A stretch of 64,000 nucleotides of DNA from Pyronema omphalodes (taxonomy: Eukaryota; Ascomycota; Pezizomycetes; Pezizales; Pyronemataceae): positions 186,001-250,000 of the forward strand of contig JAJJXM010000026.1 of assembly GCA_024516155.1 (NCBI GenBank), given 5' to 3'. Shown here piece after piece: positions 34,401 to 47,174 of this stretch; position 1 is the stretch's first letter, and every line of letters starts with the position of its first letter. Made by a program: the position numbers and the translations under genes. The notes beneath the pieces are model-generated. The model searched no databases, was not told the DNA's origin, and was given only the letters and a program-made list of their open reading frames with translations.

Positions 34401-37400
34401 AGAAAGCAGTTGACCAATAAAAAAACAGTTCTCCTGAAACGCCCCGTTTGTAAGAAAAAAAGGAAACAAGGAAACAAGAAAAAAACTGCATTAAGATAAA
34501 AAAACAAAAAATTCGTAATGCATACAACATGAGATGCAGTCGTGGTAAAAATAATAGGGAGTAAGTCCTCCGAATATACACATCCGTCGCTGCATAGTCC
34601 TCGGACGTCTCGCCTTATGGATTGCAAGCTTTCCCTTTGAGGTAGGTTTGGAGATTTCCAAATTCGTAGTTTCGCGGATTTGTAGTGTTTGCGCCTTAGC
34701 ATTGATTCCGGCTAAAAGCAAACACCGGAAACTGTCGATGGCGCCGCCTTAAATGCCTTGTCTATGCATGACCACAAGGATTAACTGCAACCGCAAGCGA
34801 TCAATATGCGCATATGGAATCAATGAAACCCTCGCCGAATACATCGTCCGGAAGATCCACAGAGATTCTAGGTGGTCGACCAAATTGACCTTCAGTTTCC
34901 TCCCAAGGACGAGATTTTGTAGTTTCGTAAACTGGAGAGACGAATATTCCTAGGCTTAATCGCGATTCGGTTCCTATACAACGGAAATCTAAAGTGCTGG
35001 GCTTTTGTGAAACATTTCGTAGCACTTCTAAGGTCGCAGGAGATCCTTCGTTACGGTGTCGGAAAAGTTGCTTCACTTTGGTGACGAGTTTTCGTTTTCG
35101 GGATGAAGAGGTCCACGATAATACCGTACGGAATGATCGTTGGCTATTAGTTGTATTTAAGCTGTCTAATGAATCTGGCCGTAGCCCACTGGGTGTTCGT
35201 CGATGCATAGGTATTGTTCGTAGTTTAGCGATTGAATAGGGTGAGTGAATGGTGTATGGTAGTTCTTCGGCGTTGATGGCAGAGTCGGGGAGGTGGGTGA
35301 AAGAGCAGTAGAAATCTTGGTCGCGGAAGGTGGGTATTGTATACATTGTTCCGACGCTTGGAGCGGATTGTGTGACGTGACGGGGATGATAGGGATGCCG
35401 TGGATAGGTGCTATTCCTCATAGGTTGCTGACGGGTTCCTGGGCACATAAGACGTTGGCGTTTTTTTTTAACGAGCGTGGTGAGGTGAAATTTCACGTTG
35501 CGGAGGGAAGAAGGAGGAGAGATGGGCGAGTTATATCCATCCAGCTTTCTTTACCAGTTTGCTTTCATTAGCATGAAGCATAACCGAAGGCTGCAGCCGA
35601 TCCTATGAGATGATGCAGCCAGAAATCCCAGTAGCAAACTGCACGGGTGGTAAACTTTCGGGAGGATTGGTGTAGCGGGTGTTTGGTGAATTCTTCCTTG
35701 TATCGAGATGCATGTGTGAGTTGTCGTTCTCGTAGCCTTTCGGCTTGGAGACCAACCAAACTCAATGTTCACTCGGCACCTTTGGCTGCGAAAATATACT
35801 TTGAATTGACTGACTGGGTATGTATTACAATAGTCGTTTTTAGCTCGGGCAATACTTGGAAGTGCTGGTGGCATGACCTACCAGCCCAGCAAGAGTGTAA
35901 ATGGTACTTTCAGCTTGTATCTCCATCCAATGGGGTACATCATCCAGTCAAAGTCATGTACGGTATCAAAATCCCCTGGAGCTAGATGATCCACCATTTA
36001 GCTCTTCACATCCACGCCCGCTTCGTTCCGTGTCTGGGGCGGATGGCGTTCCCAGAATTGCGGAGAAGCCGTTTCATCGTTTGGGACGGGAGTTGGTTGT
36101 GGTTCATATCATGTACACATATGTATGTGGCTTTGAATGTAACACAGCACTAGAATAAATGGTTACTTACAGCGCGGGTGGATTCAATCTGACGTCTAGT
36201 GTAAATTTTCAAAAGCTTCTATCGCACTTCAAAATAGACCTGGTGCTATTGTAATATTTGCACCGGAGTGTAGCTGCAGATGCATCGTTTAATTATCGCG
36301 AAGAATTATATTATGGTTTGGTGATGGGTAGATGGCACCACTTTAAATTGCATGAACTGTATTGAACTGCGTCGTGGTATCAGTGTGGTCGCAATTCACG
36401 AGGGTTTGGACCAAACATTTTTTGCTCATTCTTCAAAAATTAAGGAGTACCAATATCTCAATCCAACAATAAGAATGTTAAAGTCACGAATGAACCCTTA
36501 GCGTCGCAATTCGTCTCGCTTTGTTTTTGGATGGTAGCAGAAAATGGACCAGGTAATCCACCCGCGCCCTTATGCTCTTGCCGGGGGGGGGGGGGGGGGG
36601 GGGGATTCTGTATCACAATCCCGTCTAATAATAATTTCCGGAAACCTATGATCGACATTCGCTACCGAATCCCGACACCGTAGTGACATTGATAGCTCCT
36701 TTCTCGCACATATACTGTACCCGAGTTATCGCCTTCAACGTGGATGTACTATCACCCAACACCGGCGACTCGGCCAAGCGTAAGCTCCGAAATCACGAAG
36801 AATCGGTCAGACAAGCAGGCAATCTCGACCTCTGTCCGTGGATCAGTTGATCAATCATCACCCCATATGTAGCATCAATCCAGACCTTTCCACCTGTAAC
36901 ATCTCATCACCAGTCGGATTTGACCGGCTCTAAGAATGCATTAACGGAGCGAGGTTGTCGCAATTCCTGTTTCCTAATGCTTTTCCAATGGTCATCCTCA
37001 TCGTTCACGAACCGATGCTATTCGCGCTATCTTCCTTCGTGCGATGAGTGGACTTTTCCTTCGTGATTCCTGCAGTTCATATGCAACAACAAGGATTACA
37101 CGGAGAGCGGATGCAGGAACAGAATTTCATCCATACATCGAGCATCCATCCTCCCGTGCGCTTACTCTCCACGCTACAAATAATCGGCTGAAGATAATTG
37201 GTTCTACGCCTGCCGAGGTGTCGAAAGCCAATTGACGTGGTGATGCACCATGGCTAACTGTCATGGCCACTGCGCGATTTTTGAATCGATATAGCGAGTG
37301 ACGATGAATGAGCGACAACGGACGTACCAGGAGAAGAGGAACACGTGTCAACGGTATATTTCAACCGGTATATATGCAGGAAACTGGGAAATGAAACACC

Positions 37401-39101
37401 CCTGTCTCTTGAATGGGAAATTCCAATGACGCAGAGTGAGGCAGAGCTTCAGTAACCGAGAAACAAGAAGACTGAGGGCATTCGTCCATGGTAGTGCGGG
37501 GCTGGCTGTTTAGTGAGGAACTTTGTGATAGGACTCGCTCAAACATACCGGGAAAGAACAAATTTTGTACAAGGGATATCTCACAAACGGATGGAAATAT
37601 TAGGACTCCCGATAGTAAGAGTTTATTAAATGTAGGTACCGATTGCAAACTGCCTTGCCGTGAAAACCTTTTGGTACATCTAAAGTGTTCATTGATTTCT
37701 CGGCTGTTAACTATAGGAGATACCGGCTGATAGCTTCCAATATAAGGATGCATATCCGTCAACTTGGTGCTGGCTCAGGAAACTGACTTTACGCAGCTTG
37801 CACAGCGAGATTGTAGTACGGCAGTTGGTTAGGTACATAACGTTATGCTACATATATACGTCAGCCCACGTTGCCATCTTAAGGTCTAAAGGGTTGATTT
37901 TGGAGTAAAAGATCGACATACTGTTCCGTCTAAAGTACTGAGGAAGTACTTATAATAAAGTAGGGCATGAAATACCGGGGAGCTGAAATCCCGACTAATA
38001 TTTTTGTCGGTACGAAGTCCAGTGAGCTTTCGGGATTGCATTCCACTCAAATAGTGCATGTGAAACAGCGTTGAGAAGGACCGATCGGGATGCAAATAAA
38101 AATAGATTTGCGATATCACCGGAAGAAGCAAATTTCCAAAGGCTACAGAAGTTGTTGAAGGCTTACAGGGTGCCCTACCCTGGTATATGTCCACTGACGA
38201 TTTGGGAAGTGGGGTAGTCGTGACAGAAATTTGCAAAGACGGATAAGGAACTGTGAGTAATTCTACGTGGTGATGAAGTAGACCACGTACCAGACCTTGA
38301 TCACCGATGCTTGTCTCACATGGTTACCATCCGTAAGTCCGATGCATCATGAAAGTACACTCGATGCAGTTTGGCACGTTGGTGAAGGTTTGCGAAATTT
38401 TTATCGAAAAAGGTAGTTACAGAATCAGTTATGATTGCTTTAGCGTAAATATCTCGCTTGAGCGTTTTTACTACCGGGAACTAGGAGGTAGATCAAAAGG
38501 TTATTTTGTTGAATCCGTCGATCACCCGCAAACGGTCGAATGTTAAACCTGGGTTGAAGCATCAGGCATCGTGTAAAGGGAGGGTTGTTCTAAGCTTTGT
38601 CTTGAAATAGAAGCTGTTGGCGCTGTTCTGGTTGTATGATTTCAAGCAACTACCGAAAAACTTCTCGAAAGCCCGGGGATCACGAACTTTCCAGCATTGG
38701 TCGCCGACTCGCTGTCAATGCCCATTCAAAAACCGGATGCTCTTGTATTACCCGCAAGTCTTTAACACAGCTCCAATGCGAGAATTCGCGCTGTTGTTAA
38801 TTTTCATTCTTTCTTCAGCGCTTGAGAGCTAAGGAAGAAGTAGATGATGTCCATCTCCATCTTTTCTTAGTTGGCGTTCTGGTGCCTCGGGTTCAGCCCT
38901 AGTGGCTAAGTACCAATGATGAGCATCTTCGCTCGATTAAATTCAATACAGGCCGCCTAAACAAGAATATAAGATATCGCTAACAACAGGATATTCGAAC
39001 ATACAGCCAAGGTACAATCAAAAAAAGGTCAAAATCTGCGGCTGTCCCCGACACCGCATATCAGCAGTAACCATCTATAGGACTCTATCAATCTAATCAT
39101 T
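31467..39101. other. 7.6-kb gene-poor interval
   Basis: The only frame worth listing is the weak one at 34801-35496 (-). The remainder has no open frame above about 130 codons and no recognisable domain. It includes a 22-nt poly-G at 36583-36604, a long A/T-rich patch at 34100-34520, and otherwise balanced, fairly complex sequence from 34700 to 39000. I see no long inverted or direct repeats and no transposon remnants here. It could hold non-coding RNA genes or decayed genes that cannot be recognised by reading. Confidence 0.55.
34801..35496 (-). CDS. Weak hypothetical protein, 231 codons
   Basis: A single open frame, the longest in a 7.6-kb gene-poor interval. The product is Arg/Ser/Thr/Pro-rich and basic, with a Ser-rich middle (SLDSLNTTNSQRSF), a basic stretch (SSRKRKLVTKVKQLFRHRN) and an acidic C-terminal part (ISVDLPDDVFGEGFIDS). 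There is no signal peptide, membrane segment or known domain. Composition fits a disordered fungal protein and is not simple repeat. It may be one exon of a larger gene, as the minus strand stays partly open upstream (to about 35870). It may also be chance. Confidence 0.35.
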   Translation of the reverse strand: MKFHLTTLVKKKRQRLMCPGTRQQPMRNSTYPRHPYHPRHVTQSAPSVGTMYTIPTFRDQDFYCSFTHLPDSAINAEELPYTIHSPYSIAKLRTIPMHRRTPSGLRPDSLDSLNTTNSQRSFRTVLSWTSSSRKRKLVTKVKQLFRHRNEGSPATLEVLRNVSQKPSTLDFRCIGTESRLSLGIFVSPVYETTKSRPWEETEGQFGRPPRISVDLPDDVFGEGFIDSICAY

Positions 39102-40312
39102 CTAGATCTTTGATTCAGTGGAAGCCTCTTCTGCGGTATCCTCCTTCTTTTCTTCAGCCTTACTCTCTACCTCCCCTTCTACTGCCTCCTTCTTCTCCTC
39201 AGCATTCTTCTGCTCCTGCTCTAATTTGGTCAACACTCTGTTCTTGTGCTCATCCGCGACATTTAATACATCTGCCACCTGCTTTGTCAACCTATTAACC
39301 TCATCCTCCAGGGTGTCATCATTGAGCACTCGCTCATCCAAATCCACGTTGCCTCTGGCCTCCTTCCAAATCGCCTCCATCTCCTCCCACCAGCCCAGTC
39401 CCTTAGCAAGCTCCATAACACCATCATCACACTCTCCCAACCACACCACATCCTCTCTCCTGCTTCCAATTTCTCCTACTTTCTCCATATTCATCAATAA
39501 CCTGGGGGTATTTTCTTGCACTCGCTGGGGCAGCGCCGCAAATGGGTATACAGACAACGAACTTCCCATCACGATAACCAAATCCGCCTCCTCAACAAGG
39601 TCTATACTTTCATGGAACTCCGCCGGCAGCGCCTCTCCAAAGAACGTAATATCCGGCTTCACCAATCCGCTGCAAGAAGCACAGAAAGCCGGCTCGGCTC
39701 TTTTGACATGATCCTCCAATGCCGCTCTATCGTATTCCTCTTTACACTCGATGCAATGCTGTCCAGCGAAGGATCCATGTGCAAAGACAATCTGTTCTCT
39801 TGGGATACCAGCCGCCAACTCAAGCGTGTCAATGTTCTGGGTGAACACTCTAAGAAGCTTGGAGTGTGTGCTGAACATCCTCATGAAAATATGCGTCAAG
39901 GTGGGCTTGTATTTTCCAGGCCATAGCTCTTGAGCCAGCGCATAGAACGGACGGGGGTCTTCGCGGAAGTAGGAGATGTCGAATACGGCTTCGGGGCGGG
40001 GAAGCTCAAGACGAGCGAGGTTGGAGTAGAGACCTGTTTCTGGGCTTCGAAAATCGGGGATTCCAGCTGCGGTTGAGATACCGGCACCGACCTGGCGACG
40101 CGATGTCAGTAGGATTCCTAGAGAGAATTGGGGGAACGTGGTGGGGTACGGTGGAGCATGAGGTCTGGAGCGGGGAGGAGCTGTACCATGAACACGACTT
40201 TCTTGCACTCATCGCTCTTGATGTATTCAGCGATAGCAGCAAGGTTACGACCCGCGAGCTTAGACGGCGGAATCGAAGGATCGAAGGATTCGGTGGAGGC
40301 TTCTTGACCCAT
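39102..40312 (-). CDS. HST2: Sirtuin, class I NAD-dependent protein deacetylase (Hst2/SIRT2-like)
   Basis: Removes acetyl groups from lysines using NAD+, giving nicotinamide and O-acetyl-ADP-ribose; the Hst2 group is mainly cytoplasmic. On the minus strand, exon 1 is 40312-40187 and exon 2 is 40091-39102 (95-nt intron GTACAG..GCCAG), giving 371 aa. Motifs: GAGIST (44-49), PDFRSP, TQNIDTLE (126-133), catalytic His147 in HGSF, zinc cysteines C155/C158 and C179/C182, then GSSLSVYPFA. The C-terminal 80 residues are a charged, Glu/Lys-rich helix. The Arg usually ending TQNIDTLER is Leu here. The predicted start gives MGQEAST, an N-myristoylation-type sequence. An in-frame ATG at 40438 would add 42 residues and hide it. 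The shorter start fits the family's usual length better. Confidence 0.94.
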
Positions 40313-41814
40313 TATTGCTGTTGTTGCTGGGTTCGTTCGTGTGAGGTATAGAGCTGGAGATGGTACTATGGATTTCACCTCTTGCTTAAAGTACTCGCGC
40401 CCACCGGAAGTTCCCCTAGCGCCTCGCTCGTTTCTCACTTCGCCACCAGCACCTCGTAGGGGTGCCTCTCAGCCGCCCGAAAAACTCCACACAACGCGAC
40501 ACAAACCACCGTGACAAATATTATGATCCTGTTTGCTCGCCCGTATAGATTTCGCTTTACTCAGTGCTAGTATATCTAGATAATATACCTTCGAAATGGC
40601 TACTCCAGGCGTTGGCCGGTCAATATCACGTTGCGGTGAGATGTGGTGGAGATTTGTTTCCACGGCGACCAAAAAGGTTTCTATTTAAAACAGCGCCATA
40701 TCTCAACAACAACAAATCAATCAGAGGCAACTGAGATGCCAAATGGAAGCTGGTAATAAACTGTTCCATATCCCGAGGTCAAATAGACCACCGACATGTT
40801 GAAGTGCGAAGTTTCGAGCTGTTTTCGTGAATCGTTATTTGAGTTGTCGCAGTTGTCACGCGCACATGGCGGGGTAGGAAGGTAGCACAAGAGTTGATTT
40901 GCGGCTCCGGATCATGGTGTATCACGCATTTTCATCCAAAAAATAATGAACATGAAACCGAGGGAAATAGAAGCGGGCACCGAGGAGGAGGTCGGCGTGG
41001 AAGTGGGCTCCGGTGCAGAGGAAAAAATCCGCGCGGAAGAGGACGCCGGGGCCACGGTGTGAAAGAGAAGGAGTCCCTGAATCAGGGAACTAAAGGAGAT
41101 CGTGAACCTTGATTTCAACATCAAGATACAGGATGCAGGAACATCCTAACGTAGTTTAGGATACATAAATAGAAATTACGCGGGATTTCTTTTCCCGCCG
41201 ATAATTGGCGCTTGGGGCTTAATAGTGTTTCTCCTAGCACCATAGTTGATGTTCACTACATACGTTGGGTGGCTTTGTAACGCAGGAGAGTTATCTGGTA
41301 CCTGGTGGCTTTTGAGATGGAAGGGATGCTCATCAGTTCCATCACATTTAATTCATCGAGATTCGATTTTGCCGGATAGATTTCCATCGAGATGCAAAGC
41401 TAATCGAGATTTCTTCACGATTCCCGGACTCGTTACCGGGTCTCCAGTTTGTTGGCATGTGCTAAGGATCGTAAGGGTCAAAGAGCTCGGTAATCAGGCC
41501 TGGAACGCTTGGGCCATCCGATGGATTTTAACACATCACCCGGACGGGTGGGGAGGGAAGAGGGGCTAAAAGTAGGCGATGGGCTTAGCCGCGATGATGG
41601 TGGAGCGTCGAAGCTTGGAAGTGAGGGTGTAAACTAAATATCCATCGCGACATATGTTTAAAATGATTAAGAACACTATGGGAACCTAAACAACCTATTA
41701 TTCCTATAACTAACGCCCTATGCAAATGTATACAGAAAAATCTTATAGGAATCACAACTAGAAAAACTATAGTAATGCAAAGCCAAATTCTGTCGAGATG
41801 GAGTGGTTGCCGCG
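40313..41814. other. Interval between the sirtuin promoter and the Hsp70-like 3' end
   Basis: About 1.5 kb. The first few hundred bases should contain the sirtuin promoter. A small acid- or Arg-rich frame near 40946-41060, depending on frame, and a 107-codon frame at 41246-41569 (+) have no recognisable features. Nothing else is seen. Confidence 0.5.
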
Positions 41815-44004
41815 TTACTCGTATGTAGTTTCAACCCTTCCTACCTTTTCTCTTCCATTCTTCACCTGTAAACTCATCTCATAAACCACTACTCCCCCGG
41901 TTACTGTCATATCCAAAGAATAATCCACTCTATAAAACGCATCCCCCTTTTCATTCCTCATCTTCACAAATTTCTCCACCGGAATCGGTTCGCTGACCAT
42001 CACACAGAGCTTTCTGACCGTGCTATCTCTCTTATCGGGTGCCACTTCTTCGTCGCAAACCCAAAGCTCTGTTTTGAGCGCATGCGCAGCCCCAACTATC
42101 TCCGTCTCCGGGATAGTTCTATAAAACGGAAAACTCAGCGTCCTCGAGCTCGTTGTGACGTCACCCTAGGAAAGCATAACGAGTCAGCATGAATGTCGGA
42201 AAATAGAGATAGGACTTACCCTTCTGATATACCACTGCACCCGATTCCTTACAATCCATTCGCAGCGAATCTCATGCCACCTCTTCTCATCCTCCCCATG
42301 TTTCCGTGGATCATATCTAGCATCATGAACCACCCCATAATACCGTCTACTCAACCTAGCAGCTATCGTATCTCCTTGTAATCCTCTTATTATCGCACCT
42401 CTAACAACCGCAGTCCAAGCATTTCTCGGTTGCAGCACCGGAATACTACCTGCAGACCATGCTAGGATTCGCCTGTATAGATACTCACTGCTACCAAAAC
42501 CGCCAACGAGCAGAATAGCACCAACAGATTGATTCGAAGCCGAAAGAACACTAAGAACCTGTGCTGATAGCAGATCCAAAACCTGCATCACAATAGGTTC
42601 AAAGATCTCCCTAACCTCACTCCTTGTAACTCTCAAAAAACCTCCTCGCACTCTTCCATCCTCCATATCCCTTACTCCCATCACCGGAATCCAATAATCC
42701 TCCCCCTCATCCTCATCTCCATCCTCAGAAACCGAAAACTCTCTCTTAACCCCGCCCTCCCAAGCCCCCCACATCTGACTCTTAGCCCTAAAATCCATCC
42801 CCTCCCAAACCTCCGTTCCTATCGCTCCCTTCACAAAGTCCTCAAATCTGCGATCCAGATAAACGGCACCACACAGCGCCCCAGTTCCGACCGCCACTTC
42901 CTTCAGTTGCAACGGATGCAAACTCGTAATCGAATACGTAATCAAATCCACCGTTCCTCCTCCCGCATCACAAACCGTGAAACAATCCCCCTGTTTCAAT
43001 GCACCTGGAGATAGAGAACGTAGCGCATATTCCGCCGCTCCTTCTGGCTCCGTGATTAAATTCAATCCTCCACCTTTCCCTGTGGTTGGTTTGTTATCCC
43101 CAAACCCAACACCAGCACCGTCGGAATCTAAACCCCCCAGCCCGGCTGCTATTGCTGCTTCTAATGTGGTGGCTCGGGCTTTATCGCTCCAGACTGCTGG
43201 GACGGTAAGGACATATTCAATTGGTGTCCTTTCTACAGCTTCTTGACCCAGGCGTCTAGTCAGGGTTAATAACGTATAAGCACGTAGGGCCTTTAGATAA
43301 TCCGTGACGATTCCGACTGGAGTTTTGCCTCGGGGAAGGGTAGTCATTCGGGGCTGAACGAAAGTCGGTCTAGGTTGAGAGGGGTCTAGAAGGATTTTAA
43401 TCCAGCTAAGTTTCTGGGGGTCTGTAGAGGGGACTTGAAAACCCCATTTAAAGAGGGGTTCATCAGGAGCTGGGGAAGTGGGAGTGTTGATGGAGTTGGA
43501 GTCTTGGGAGGTGTGTTTTCGTGGGTTTAGGGCGTCGATGGTGTCGGAACTTCGATGCACTGGGGTAGAGGGTGTGATGTTGTAGGAGATGTCGGAGGGG
43601 ACTTTGCCCCAGTCTTTGCCGGATTGACCGGGCCATTGCGTTATGACTTCGTATTCGTCGGGGGTGGAGGTGTGAGCCCAGGCTATTGCGGAGTGAGTGG
43701 TTCTGGGGGTTATATATTAGCTGAGAAAATAGTGGGGTGCTTCTGTGATAAAGTTGGGATATGGGGTTGAAACTTGAGGCTTTATGGTGAGGTTGGAGAT
43801 ATTGGGGTTATTGTTACAGAAAATGACAAGCATGTGAAAGAAAGCTGAAAATGCATACCCGAAGTCGATACCAACAATGATTCTATCTGCATCTTTTTTC
43901 TCATCGGCTCCTGTATCGGATGCATAAACAGGCGGAGGAGTAGATGGCGGGGTAGTGGTTGATATGCCGATTCCAAGGCCATGGACGATAGGTTGTGATT
44001 GCAT
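41815..44004 (-). CDS. Hsp70-superfamily ATPase, HSPA12-like fungal type
   Basis: Actin-like ATPase fold of the divergent Hsp70 group that is expanded in filamentous fungi. Its clients are unknown. On the minus strand, exons are 44004-43859, 43702-42220 and 42165-41815, giving 659 aa. Introns are GTATGC..CCAG (156 nt) and GTAAGT..CTAG (54 nt). The first splice restores the nucleotide-phosphate loop GIDFGTTHSAIAWA (45-58). Other ATPase signatures are VLTVPAVWS, EPEGAAEYAL, VCDAGGGTVDL (phosphate 2) and LVGGFGSSEYL (adenosine site). The C-terminal 150 residues replace the canonical Hsp70 substrate domain and lack an EEVD-like tail. Residues 85-125 are a Ser/Pro-rich insertion. It lies upstream of and in the same direction as the sirtuin gene, but 1.5 kb apart, so there is no sign of joint control. 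Confidence 0.92.
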
Positions 44005-47000
44005 CTTGAGGATTCTAGCTTGATGTTAAAGATATCCACACAGCTGTTTCCCAGCTTCACGAGCTTCAGAGTTGTCGTATGTGTATGTAAGCTACAAATT
44101 CCTGACCGGGTTGTCAGTTTCTGTACCTTTACCGGTACAGGTGCTAATGCGACCGGGTATGAGGCGCAGAGTAAGCTTTTCTGTTGACACGAGGGGTTTA
44201 TCGTATTTTTTGCGGGGAAGCTGGATCGATGCTGGCTGCACTGAGAAGTTTCGCGAAGTTCGCTGCTGAGTGTACTGTACTCACAGGTGATAATACCATG
44301 GAATATTTTTTTGAGCGGGGTGGACGTGGGATGAGATATGTCTTTCTCTGTGACAGATCTCTTACTTTACAATCGCCGCCCCTGAATACTCTGTTCAGCG
44401 CCTTTCCCTTTCTACAGCCTTTTTTTTTGCCTTCTCGAGCTTCAGGCATAATCTGAGGCAGCTATCTTTGGCGCCCTACTGTGATTTTGTGTTTGAAATT
44501 GCGGGGTGAGTTTAACGACGGCGCTTAGAGGGTGGTTTCAAGAGGGGCGAAAACGAGTGATTAATAGTGAGATGACAATGCTATTGTGGAGGACCGCTTA
44601 GGGTCTGGTTACACAAACCCAAGATGGAGGATGGAAGATGCAACCTTTTCGTCCATCACTCGATATGTCGATATATGGCACCATAGAGCTTGACAGAGGA
44701 GAAACATGACGGTTAAGCAGCTGTAACGCATCATAGAGGTCTCAATAGGTGTTTCAGACCACGCGGACAGGATTTGACTTTCTTTTATCCCGCGTGGGCC
44801 ATACAAGCTTCAGTCAGCGTAGGATTAAATGAACAAATAAATAAACAACCAGTCGCAGCCCTAAGAGCCACATAAGATGGTCCCCAGAAGAAACCGATCT
44901 CGAATTTCATCAAGAATGTGACAGATCATATTCCTGAGAGAGATGTCCCACCTCAGCTGAAAAAAGCGCCATTTCCTCGAGCCGCACAAGGATCAAGGAT
45001 AAAGATACTGTGACTCGAGCTGTCCACTCGGGCTTCGGCCAGCAACACTGTAGCCAACCAAATGTGAGACACTCAGACAGCGAAACATCGCGCAACCACG
45101 GCCGTTTGCACTCGAAGTGCAAGATGGGTGGCCTGGTCCAATAACCAATTGGAGAGAAAACCGAGGAATGGAGTGCTGAGGAATCCACGTACACCAATTG
45201 CAGTGCTTCTAGGGCCACGTTGAGTATACTTGGGGGTTGCATTAAGTTGGGTGCTGCTCATTACAATTTGAAAATATCGACAGCACAACCATAACTTTAA
45301 AGGTTTTCTGAGAAAAAGTAAAGGATCAAGTGTCCCATGATATTCAGTTGTAACCATGATCATCAACAGATATTTTAATGCTTGGTGGAAGGCAGTGGTC
45401 TTGGAGGGTTCTGTTGTGTGGGGGAAAGAACAGTCGGGTGCGGTGATACAACAGAGCGCCTGATTTACCCTTGTACGCTGCCAATACATCGAGAAGAAGC
45501 GATCTTGGGACAGTACCCGTTGACCGGGAGATTATGCGTAAAAAGCGGGGCCAATTAAATTTTGATATCCCTCTGTTGATCCATAATTCAGCTGCATTCT
45601 GCTGCCAGTGAAATGAATTTCAACATGGAACCCATAGATTGCTGCCGTCTTAAACTCCGTTTACCACAATCTCAATCGGTGTTGAACTTTGTATGTCTTT
45701 ATCGAGTTTCATCTCGTACCGAACAAAGACAAGTCCTTCCGATCTTGATAGGGTTACAAGTGTGTGAATATCGAGGTCGATCAAGCACGTATGGTGATGT
45801 ATGATTGCCAATCCAACCAAAGCTGGTATGTCAGGAAATTAGTAAAGTCTTCTATAGAGCATCGCCGTCAGCCCATCGTCCTGTCGTCTATCTCCCCATC
45901 ACATCCCCGGAGACTCCCCCCGCTCGCCCTGCCTTTCCTGCTCAAGACTAGCATCGCTAGGAGAGCCTCTAAGAAGACGCCGTACCGTTGTCTGTTTCGT
46001 CTAGAAGACCCGGCTGAACGTTAGTGTTTATGCTTCCGCTCACCTGCGCTCACTATGTTTCTTCTGGTGTTGACTTTCGGAACTATACTAGAACTGCAAC
46101 GGCTTCATATGCTGTTTTTGTTTTCCGGTCTTGCATGATCTCAACCTATTTCCGTTTACGAAGAAACGCTATCACGATTACGTCCAGCTCCAAGAAGCTG
46201 TAGAAATAACGATTTTGAGATTCCATCACGACAAAAGCAAAATTCCCCATCACATCATCCATCACCTGCAGTTGATATCTATCCAAAAGATCCTGCATAT
46301 TGAGGTAGATTACATCCCCACACTTCCTTCCGTTCCTTCAATTGGTTTCCCCAGTTATCCTTCAGCTGATGCCTGAACTCGTCCTTGACTGGCCCTTGAA
46401 TCTTTCCTTCCCCCCCTGGCACCCGCGCCGGACCGAAAGAGCGAAACAGAGACACTGTAAATACCGAAGGAGACTAATTCGCGTACCAAGGCTAAACCAA
46501 TTCGACAATCTTTCGTTACCAGCCCTGCCTTTTTTTCGCGATCGAGTAAAATACCCTAAAACACCAGCGACGCATCGCACCACTGCAGAGCGAAGCTTGA
46601 GGTGTGCTGCATAGTGCATGGTGGTGGTATTCTCATCCTTCCAGACCAACCAGCCATATCTCTCTCCCTTCCTTTCCAGGTCCACGACTGGCACGCCCTT
46701 TTCTACGACGACGCACTTCATTCTTCCCCCATCGCCCTCCCCTACTGGTTTTTTTTTTGCACAAACGAAACGCCTAGCCGAAGCGAAGGGAAAAGGCGCC
46801 TTTTTTACGAATCCCGCATGCGATTAAAAGTTTATCTCATTTGATTTCTTCGGGATTTTGGTTTTTTCATCCGAAGAAGCACAATTCCGTCGCAACGTGT
46901 CTTGAAATCAGAACCCACCTTTCTACGTATCTGCGTCCACTTCATTCAATTCAGACCCTGATCGAGTCGATTGTATTAATTATCTTTTTTCACGACAAAA

Positions 47001-47174
47001 AACTTCTTTTATCAATTGTATTAGCAACCTTCCATCTTTAGTCAATCCCTATCATTCGCCCTCAATCTCACTCTAATTAGTGACGGGTACAGATCAGTGA
47101 ATCATCTATCAACGCGTCTGTCCACCTTAATCTCCAGCTAGGAGGACTGTACAAAGAATCGCCATCACCATCCA
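44005..47174. other. Divergent upstream region between the Hsp70-like and giant tether-like genes
   Basis: About 3.2 kb serving as the shared divergent upstream DNA. The last 900 bases before 47175 are pyrimidine-rich with several short upstream open frames (for example 46131-46376 and 46841-47041), consistent with a long 5' leader. Leader introns cannot be excluded. No gene is recognised between. Confidence 0.55.

Noticed and set aside
38617..38832. 71-codon frame with a hydrophobic C-terminus
   Set aside because: Short, no homologous look, and in a region where several equally short frames occur on both strands.
40912..41124. 70-codon minus-strand frame ending in Ser/Thr/Pro and a hydrophobic tail, like a GPI-anchored protein end
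   Set aside because: No N-terminal signal followed by a mature domain; overlapping plus frames are equally open, so chance is likely.
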